Source: Ophthalmolycus amberensis (taxonomy: Eukaryota; Chordata; Actinopteri; Perciformes; Zoarcidae). Taken from it: a stretch of 64,000 bases of DNA. This document shows, piece by piece, positions 59,201 through 64,000 of the stretch (positions are counted from its first letter, which is position 1; each line of letters starts with the position of its first letter). Under the pieces are notes generated by a model. It searched no databases and was not told the DNA's origin. It saw nothing but the letters and a program-made list of their open reading frames with translations. The position numbers and the translations under genes are program-made. The stretch is from contig JAFEUB010000912.1 of the NCBI GenBank assembly GCA_024529925.1, positions 724,501 through 788,500 of the forward strand. The letters are read 5' to 3'.

Positions 59201-61368
59201 TGAAAGTTTTGCACCGAATGGCAACAATGGTGGTGTTCAATTAGATGATGTACATTGTGGGTTGTGTGTTGGCAATCGGCGCAATGATAAGAGTTAGTCG
59301 CTCCATTTACTGACTCGGATGTCTTCAATATGACAACAGGTTGCAGGCGTTTTCTCATTTGTATAGAGGCTTTGAGTTGAGGATTTGAGTTGCTCTCAGG
59401 TCTGGCCACAGAAGTGTCATTATACGGACTGATGTCAAGGTTTGTTTCATCAGAATCACATGAAGAATCATCTCCTGACAGTGGTTCACCATAGAGGACG
59501 CCAGACAAGGACAGCTCATCTGCAGGTGTGTCCAACTCTTTGAACGACTGTTCTGCATTTTCAGCAACATCTCCATTAAGACTTCCTTGTTCTACAGCCA
59601 CTGGACTTTGATGTTGGGACTGTTCTGGAGAAGAAGTTACATTTGTATTCTCTGCTGGAGTTGTCAATTCTTTTTCTTCACAGGTAGTTATGTCTGTGCT
59701 TAAGGTGTTTGACTTTGAACAAGATTGTAAACCATTCGAAACACTTTGTCTTTTACAGTCGCCAGTCAGAGCAGTGTCACTACAATCTGGTGCTGAGGAG
59801 GTTGGTGTTCTCTCTTCTGGTGAGCTTGTCGATTCCGTTTCGAGACATGGATTTATGTCTGTGCTTGAGCCGTTTGGCTGTAAGCAGGATTCGACATTAT
59901 TAGCAACACCTTGCTTGTTCTTGTCACTTGTATCAATAAGAAGACGAGTGACACCAGGGACACTACAATCTAGATCTGGAGAATTGGTATTTTTATTCTC
60001 TGCTGCACTGGTCCATTGTTTTTCTAGACAGGGATTGACATCTGTGCTGGAGCTAGTTGGCTGTAAGCAGGGATCTGAATGACTTGCAACACATTGCTCA
60101 TTCTTGTCACTCGTCACAATTTCTTTCTCCTGACAGTTGGTCTCCATGATTTCATCTCGATCATCAGTGGAGTTGGGATGTAGGGATGTCTGCTCATCAA
60201 AAGTCTCTTTTTTTAATGAACTTGATTCCGTTTCTCTTTTTAAGACTTCACTTTTATCCTGCTTGTCCTCTCGCATAATTCTAACTTGATCATCTGTGGA
60301 GTTAGGATTACCATTTTCTTGGTTGAATGATTCCTCAATTTCCATTCTTAGGACTTTTTCACCTGAAGGATCTTGCACATTGTTCAATGTAGTCATATTT
60401 GGCACAGCTGCAGCAATTGGCTCTTCGTCATTGCCATCTGGGTACTGTATTCCATCAGTCAACTTTTCATTGCCACTTATTGAGATGTTGGAATTTTTTC
60501 CTTGAAGGACATCTCTCTCCACATCCTCCTTTTGTTTCTGACCTGGACAACCACCATACTCATTTCTCTCCTCAACAGTCTTGCTTCCTGTAGTTGTCAC
60601 CATGTTAGAAGTAGTAGAGGACTGATTGTGTCCTGTGTAAGATGCGACAGTTTTATCTTGACATTCCATCTTGTCTTTAACTATGTTTTCTCCTGCCATC
60701 ACATTTGAAGCACTTGGCAAAGCTACATTAGTCTCTGACATATTGGGGCACAGACTCTCAGCCGGAACCATCATATTTCCATTATCAGTGAAAAGCCATT
60801 CTGATGAGCTGGGTTTTGTAGCAACAGCAGTTTTGGGTCTTCGAACTGAATTGCTTGCCATAAATTTACAAGAGGGCCTTGTTTCACCCACATCTGCATC
60901 TGAGCAGCTACTGACATCTGAGTAATCCTCAAGAAGTGATGTAGCTAGCATTCCACAGTCTTGCTTAAGTTCTTGCAAATCTGTCGCAAACGATGAAGGA
61001 AAAGATCCCGGTGTCGATAGTCCATCTGTGGCCAAATTGGAGATTTCATTGTTCCCACATCGTGGCAAGTAATCTTTTCCCATTTGTTCTCCATCAGCTT
61101 GCCACGGAATTTCGTTGTTGTATCTTTGATAAAGGCAATCTGAACTGGGATTTTCTATACAAGGATTTGAGTAATAGTTTGTGTTGAAGTTTGAGTTTGT
61201 TGCAGAGGCTTCATGTGAAGTCTCTGTGCCGGGGAACTCATGATGTCCAATGAAGTTCTCTATATGGTTGGAAAGACTTCCCTGTGACTCTGATGTCCTG
61301 GTCAAAGTGCTTGGTTCTGATGATAGAGGTGGAAGGTTGTGAAAGTATGAATCCCACCCATGAGCCAT
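53206..61368 (-). CDS. Giant C2H2 zinc-finger protein in one exon, about 45-48 fingers (2,720 aa)
   Basis: The coding exon starts at 61409 after the acceptor TTTGTGTTTTCAG; the first ATG is at 61368 (MAHGWDSYFHN). About 730 residues of acidic, Ser/Thr/Asn-rich sequence with few hydrophobics come first, including degenerate internal repeats at about 59,640-60,120. Then 45-48 zinc fingers fill the rest, in groups of one to four with long spacers, many of C2HC type (ending in Cys). A 50-residue pair at 59140-59289 (CADCQHTTHNVHHL...HHHCCH followed by CTTCNVYLMRNEQ...HVC) opens the finger region and matches modules in the two genes to the left. One finger has C-x-C-G spacing (CQCGQRFWG). It ends CTECDKAFAFPHLL...HQQTHAGSSQ. 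No KRAB, SCAN or BTB domain. The length and dispersed fingers recall large multi-finger scaffold or DNA-binding proteins; not identified. Confidence 0.88.
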   Translation of the reverse strand: MAHGWDSYFHNLPPLSSEPSTLTRTSESQGSLSNHIENFIGHHEFPGTETSHEASATNSNFNTNYYSNPCIENPSSDCLYQRYNNEIPWQADGEQMGKDYLPRCGNNEISNLATDGLSTPGSFPSSFATDLQELKQDCGMLATSLLEDYSDVSSCSDADVGETRPSCKFMASNSVRRPKTAVATKPSSSEWLFTDNGNMMVPAESLCPNMSETNVALPSASNVMAGENIVKDKMECQDKTVASYTGHNQSSTTSNMVTTTGSKTVEERNEYGGCPGQKQKEDVERDVLQGKNSNISISGNEKLTDGIQYPDGNDEEPIAAAVPNMTTLNNVQDPSGEKVLRMEIEESFNQENGNPNSTDDQVRIMREDKQDKSEVLKRETESSSLKKETFDEQTSLHPNSTDDRDEIMETNCQEKEIVTSDKNEQCVASHSDPCLQPTSSSTDVNPCLEKQWTSAAENKNTNSPDLDCSVPGVTRLLIDTSDKNKQGVANNVESCLQPNGSSTDINPCLETESTSSPEERTPTSSAPDCSDTALTGDCKRQSVSNGLQSCSKSNTLSTDITTCEEKELTTPAENTNVTSSPEQSQHQSPVAVEQGSLNGDVAENAEQSFKELDTPADELSLSGVLYGEPLSGDDSSCDSDETNLDISPYNDTSVARPESNSNPQLKASIQMRKRLQPVVILKTSESVNGATNSYHCADCQHTTHNVHHLIEHHHCCHSVQNFQFCTTCNVYLMRNEQSEKHVCRVTKDSPRLSSDSSRLKKRNRHGSYRCIRCRLLFSTLTQYISHIRTHTGKTPYKCNECGSYFSQSSSMQRHKKIPGRCKGSNCEVRDADSDIKETKTPLQKDHVKNEPYPDLPGCYVKLFDISTTHLCSSCGKNFSTADKVKKHFFNVHKGKSLAVSSSQCTTKHSGEKTPKGEYKCPLCPRLFKYSYNRARHLRDCVRNSICDGKGKISGKYRCPLCRVTFTLSSNRYRHIKTFCLRECVNRLAKERTTSKEQVEQKKTNEIEQKTPSKKSEQIKRTPPTLTALGPVRRYKCSLCPAVFCHGSGKYRHMKKHEMFKLTGKMFKYRNSVFSTMSKPATLSSSNTGENMDNSKSTETTGSLALSCKFCGRCFESSQSLKKHVRSHGGQRPYSCLECGKGFKKRAYLIGHKIVHQRRIQCTVCRKILPTIGELIQHRSSHHKRGMLRCPDCDQQFQYPAHLLRHLDAHKNRERRASHFGQRPSLKPQESLESLKEQSRPKQLQCSLCKEVFNDAQVLRKHCLAHISGCSSHQCPFCKADFVNRRYLLRHMFKHTGDMPFSCTNCGKQFYRDLYLKLHSEKCLPTPTIRLVKMESDGKIGPHRCLYCPRRFFRRNRVKNHHRGHKTNTLLLCSGCGQYFGFTKLNQHRRNCTGTSELNNGLSVNGDVCKSTSQTSQDVRIMPPKSNATEMLQFKCPHCTRRFRYRSLLLRHLSSHTGVYPYACLQCGHSYRKKTMCLKHEAFCDGVYKEGQSKGNGSAGTPLSKMPTLSEAAQKPKAEGETGLKCKFCTKTFMKSRSLRRHILTHNEVKPYLCKACDSCFSRYDHLKVHQTRCRGKKTRLEVRIPKISLDDVGKGWQNRFGMLAAAEKQETFECKVCSRSFSTQSKLSRHNTMYHLTKLFKCTCCGSSFAHEKSLKNHKKMRRCRTRSKKTDASLPLETNPPTNPPIGLRNKIIHRIQPYLSKKHKYTCSYCPRAFQHTWQLSVHTRLHTGERPFACDDCGQRFIRKDYVTRHAAKCTKIRCIVTPISSKSTVCQQSTTKSPPGFSCAYCSSRFLLFSQLQEHFLNAHKLETMVPPISSAPLQHHLLNIANIKKEPLDESCDKQLNDGAKFICKLDTALDSTVPNPLSCPECNMSFTNKAGLIGHLRVHRMEYPYNCKTCKRGFWNKRLLRNHKRKCQSGHISERSTTQQLEVPLKGEIDFVLTDSVPVFKEASESSGTAVLQTNFSCKDEPMDNSSENSEGQQVQSSSSKEKKPVQYQCSECDKSFTDGLMLISHLEDHGRQEQAQKRNACIDCGQEFASQGNLARHMKMHGTDGKYSCPDCPKVLKTPSDLEIHRTCHDPSRPFPCKLCNHRFWSRPSLCNHYREEHPDDVFSCRFCSKAYSVKKSLARHYTRWHRNEQRNLARTVQEKSPAEQPSSSQVSTTGESDEDKNTGSEDSDSDSPYFPCHVCGKTFPTSESLEDHQRCHLGDKPHECAECGRCFFQASQLQQHQRMHKSEFQCQACGRGFVSLFALRKHKHTHGKSRPYRCSKCDFSFPGPLQLAEHMSTHREENFPCDICSLVFLSKSSRVEHRKRHSKSSDGPPPPISREEHEKSALLSECSSVSPKELKYRCGVCGERFGDPEELSEHGCMEAKERPYSCSDCDKYFLHASHLKKHRTTHHVSFSNSEYPCNQCNNSFATSQRFLCHLKSHGDAAAEIKQNTEDTDVAQSHGFICPVCHQCFASATELIYHFPTHPDGTFECKICKMTLPSKSKLEEHERCHVTSAVECQCGQRFWGKDAFQQHHCSHHQPASKEAEYSNPSAKTSAPTFYQAAGEEEEIDVTGEDLYNCAVCSMQFSSKSGLLEHQNKRHRNEKPFNCELCGKTFARKRYLRVHEQRHRQQTPASSPVESKLKCTQCSAKFNTAQDLTSHMTVHAENEVGAFRCDMCYRSFGQWSHLKRHQESHVGQVVYECTECDKAFAFPHLLEEHQQTHAGSSQ

Positions 61369-61488
61369 TCTCTGCAAGGATTGGAAGCGATAGCATATTT
61401 TGCCCAATCCTGAAAACACAAATACGCATAGAATTACAAAACAGAAACTACAACTATTATCACTTAAAAAATGTAAGAAAATTCTGAC

Positions 61489-61544
61489 CTTTTCTTGGAC
61501 TCACAAGGACTATCCAGGATGATGAGTTACATCTGCATAGAAAC
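61489..61544 (-). other. Noncoding 5' UTR exon of the 2,720-residue gene
   Basis: Flanked on the minus strand by an acceptor (ATATATTTTCCAG|GTTTC) and a donor (AAAAG|GTCAGAA). Length 56 bases; contains only a two-codon upstream frame (ATG CAG ATG TAA). Predicted from splice sites alone. Confidence 0.5.
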
Positions 61545-61879
61545 CTGGAAAATATATATATGGATTAATATTATTATTGTGAGGATTTTACAAGGCCACC
61601 AAAAAAGCAAATGCTGTCAAAATTCAATCCAAAATGAATTTATCATCAGGTAGATTTACAATTTACTGTTCAGTCTGTGACAAGTTTGGATGGTGAAATG
61701 TGGCCTGACACAAGGGGGGTGAACTACACAATTCAAATTGGACTGACAGGATTGTATTTCATGTCTCCCAAGTAACTGAAGCAACGCGTCCCTCTGCAAC
61801 ATTTTAACGCAGGGCTGATTTATGCCTGAACATCCACTTATCTCTCTTTTATGGACAGTTGGACTCAGCCAAGCCTGTT

Positions 61880-62060
61880 CCACGCCAACTGGGAGGAGAC
61901 CCTAGGCCACACCCAGAACATGCTGGAATGCTTATCCCATTGGGTCTGGGAAAGCACTGGGATGCCAGAAAGAGCTGGATGGCATAGCTATGGGTAGAGG
62001 GATCTGGTCTACTTTGCTTCAGCATATGACCCTGACTTGGATAAGCCTCAGCGCTCTATA
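61880..62060 (+). mobile_element. LINE 3' coding fragment, Rex3/RTE-like
   Basis: Words such as CCAACTGGGAGGAGACCCTA, CACACCCAGAACATGCTGGA and GGTCTGGGAAAGCACTGGGA match my memory of the conserved 3' coding end of fish Rex3-type RTE elements (GGGAGGAGGCC..., GGACACGCTGGAG..., CTGGGAACGCCTCGG...). Highly diverged, no intact frame. Confidence 0.55.
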
Positions 62061-62529
62061 AAAGGGACAGAGTTTGAAGCTGCGCCCATCCCGCTCTCTC
62101 TCGCTGGCACACTTAAGCAGTGTGAGTTTGGAAGAGACCCACATCATTTGGCAAAGTTAAGTAAGAAAGTAGAGTCCAAGGAATCACAAATACATACAAA
62201 AAATACCCACCTATTTAGATTAACTCAATGATTACGAGTCTTAAAAATATATGCAACGCTTTTTTTTTTATTAGCTTCTGGGAGTTTACACACTGCATGT
62301 ATTCTTTGTTTACTTGGCTGTTTTCTCTTGGATGCAGAAACATTTACAATCAATCAAATTAAGTTTGAAGAAGTAGTAAAAACAATAGTAGCAACAATCC
62401 TGCATTTGAGATGTTAATTTAATGGAATCCTTCAGATATTTCACATAAATAATTTCCTTTAAACCCAGCATTGCTCGAAGACAAAAACAAGCACACACAA
62501 ACTTAACCAATATTAAAAACCTTGTGTAC

Positions 62530-62584
62530 CTGGTGTTAAACGTCTGCTGTCATCCAATTATTGAAAGACGCCAATCCTGGCGGT
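62530..62584 (-). other. Second candidate noncoding 5' UTR exon of the 2,720-residue gene
   Basis: Acceptor TTTCCCTTTTACAG|ACCG and donor CACCAG|GTACAC bound 55 bases. A further donor (CCATACTG|GTATGT) near 62,640-62,650 suggests a first exon just upstream. Based on splice signals only. Confidence 0.45.
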
Positions 62585-62639
62585 CTGTAAAAGGGAAAGA
62601 AATACAATTATTATTACCATTATAACATGTTTTGCATTT

Positions 62640-63140
62640 TGTTTTTACATACCAGTATGGGCTCCAATACAACCGCACCAGATACCACTACGGCAACGTG
62701 ACAATAACCTCTCGCCAGTTGAGCCTGAAAAGCCGCCCAGCTGCAACAACAACCTGATGAACAAACCGGTTAAACGTAGGGCTGGGCGGTATACCGGTTT
62801 CAATTTCCCGTACGATATGAATTTTTCAGATACCGTCATACCGGTGCACAGCCGAAACAACTGCTGTCGCTTCAACAGACAGCAAAATATGCTGTTCGCC
62901 GCTAAGCGCGCTACGGTCGGAGCTAGTTCTCTTAGCTGTATTGAGAGGGAACCCTTGTCATGGTTCTAACTTTATAACAATTAACAACTAATGCTCTTTA
63001 ACAAGGCAAAACACCACGACACAACAGTTTGTGACAGATAAACACTAATAATTGTACATTTATAAAATTTCTCCGCCAAACTGCATGCTGGGTAAAGCTC
63101 GCTAACAGTCTGCTAACCGCTGGGAGCTAACGTTACATTA
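62640..63140 (-). promoter_or_regulatory. Candidate promoter region of the 2,720-residue gene, partly covered by repeats
   Basis: GCTAGT (62,918), GCTAAC (63,101 and 63,112) and GCTAACGTTA (63,127) cluster here with a GCATGCTGGG word (63,083), resembling the other minus-strand promoters in the window. The start site is not defined. Confidence 0.3.
62777..62850. repeat. Transposon terminus-like sequence (hAT type)
   Basis: GGGCTGGGCGGTATACCGG followed by further ATACCG words (TACCGTCATACCGG) is characteristic of the ends of many nonautonomous hAT elements in fish. The partner end was not located with confidence. Confidence 0.4.
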
Positions 63141-63573
63141 AAGAACGATGTAGGCTCTGAGGTACAAGGCACCTTCACACCAGACCATCTGCCATAGCTT
63201 AAAGTATGGGCAGACTCCTTCACCACACTTGGCAATGCTTGCAAATATGGCCACAGAGCTTGTTTGTGAAACACATTATCACTGTTACCAAATGTAATTT
63301 TAGCTTAAAGTAAAGGCAGCCTAGTATTTAGACAAGGGTCATAACTGGCAGCATAACTGGATCCCAGTATACTGCAGTATAAAATCATACCGTGCACATT
63401 TCCTTATCTACAGTATTGTGTGTGTGAGTTGAAGGTACAGACAGGAGCAGACTGACTGCGCTGGCGATATGGCTGGGTGTCATTACAACGCTAGTACCAA
63501 TACTAATACCGTTAAAAGGGATACCAACGCCAATAGAGTACTTCATTAAATACCCATCTTGTATATGGAAGCT

Positions 63574-63595
63574 GTGTGTGTGTGTGTGTGTGTGT
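63574..63595. repeat. (TG)n dinucleotide microsatellite
   Basis: About eleven uninterrupted GT units. Confidence 0.9.
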
Positions 63596-63749
63596 GCCCC
63601 CTCCCCTGGTTATAGCAACTGTGCCAGGAATAAATGCAATGGAATAAAAATTGGTGACACAACAAGCACGACAATCTGAGACGGTGAGAACTATTCTAGA
63701 AAAAGGAAACAAAAGCAAAATGAAACAAATCAAATCATACCCTCTAAAC

Positions 63750-64000
63750 CAGCGGTTCCCAAACTTTTTAGGCCACGCACCCCCTTCTAAAAAAAAAAAA
63801 GCAACAGAGCCTATTTATAGCCGCATAAAAATCGGACTAATGAGAGAACAGTTTGCTCCCGCGTGGCATTTGTTTACAAGATAGAAAACACAAAAAAGAC
63901 AAAAAAAACTTCCTGCACCGTGCCTTCGAAACGGTAACGGACGTTCACCAGAAGATTGGCCAGATTGGCCACATCTGTAGGCTCGTCTACTTGCAGAGAG
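63750..64000 (-). mobile_element. hAT transposon remnant (terminus plus transposase fragment), cut by the window end
   Basis: CAGCGGTTCCCAAACTTTTT at 63750-63769 is a typical hAT terminal inverted repeat. On the minus strand from base 64000 one frame reads SLQVDEPTDVANLANLLV and then VRYRFEGTVQEVFF, which matches the conserved DESTD(V)...LLVFVRY block of hAT transposases of the ZBED-like kind. This block lies in the middle of an intact transposase but sits only about 130 bases from the terminus, so the 3' part of the gene is deleted. Confidence 0.7.

Noticed and set aside
1..64000. CRISPR arrays, rRNA, tRNA clusters, bacterial operons
   Set aside because: None seen on either strand by eye; the repeats present are eukaryotic microsatellites and transposon remnants. 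Single tRNA or small RNA genes could be missed without a covariance search.

Overview
This window is a piece of vertebrate nuclear genome, almost certainly from a ray-finned (teleost) fish. The evidence is spliced genes with GT-AG introns, an exocrine-pancreas trypsinogen pair of the fish type, and teleost-style repeats (an L2/CR1-type LINE, Rex3/RTE-like 3' fragments, hAT ends). There are no bacterial operons, CRISPR arrays or rRNA genes.

Layout. Nine genes lie on the minus strand: eight C2H2 zinc-finger (ZNF) genes and one Myb/SANT-like regulator. Two trypsinogen genes lie on the plus strand among them. From left to right: (1) 1-1004, 5' part of a ZNF gene cut by the window edge; (2) 3915-5295, a short ZNF gene with a broken reading frame in a GAG microsatellite; (3) 7244-13399, a ZNF protein of 1,471 residues in two exons; (4) 15900-20074, a ZNF protein of 1,304 residues in two exons; (5) 21215-23332, a Myb/SANT-like protein in three exons; (6) 25131-26347 and 27965-29196, two trypsinogen genes of five exons each; (7) 30714-34855, a ZNF protein with AT-hooks; (8) 37731-39203, a ZNF protein of 490 residues; (9) 42408-45383, a ZNF protein of 991 residues; (10) 47700-49505, LINE remains; (11) 53206-61368, a ZNF protein of 2,720 residues in one uninterrupted exon; (12) 61880-64000, noncoding first exons, a LINE fragment and hAT remains.

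The ZNF genes look like at least two groups of local paralogues. Genes at 3.9, 7.2, 15.9 and 30.7 kb all end in the same type of terminal finger (HY-x2-HA-x-G just before the stop). Those at 37.7, 42.4 and 53.2 kb share a 50-residue paired module: a finger ending HHxxH followed by a shortened C-x2-C...H-V-C knuckle. None has a recognisable KRAB, SCAN or BTB domain. Most are probably nuclear DNA-binding regulators, but no target can be read from the sequence.

The strongest oddities are these. The trypsinogen copies are almost identical from exon 2 to just past the stop codon, introns included, but have unrelated promoters, first exons and 3' UTRs, which looks like gene conversion. The ZNF gene at 3.9 kb has a frameshift in a purine repeat and no visible promoter or first exon of its own. 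Clusters of GCTAGC/GCTAAC/GTTAGC words sit at nearly every promoter of the minus-strand genes and are absent from the trypsin promoters.
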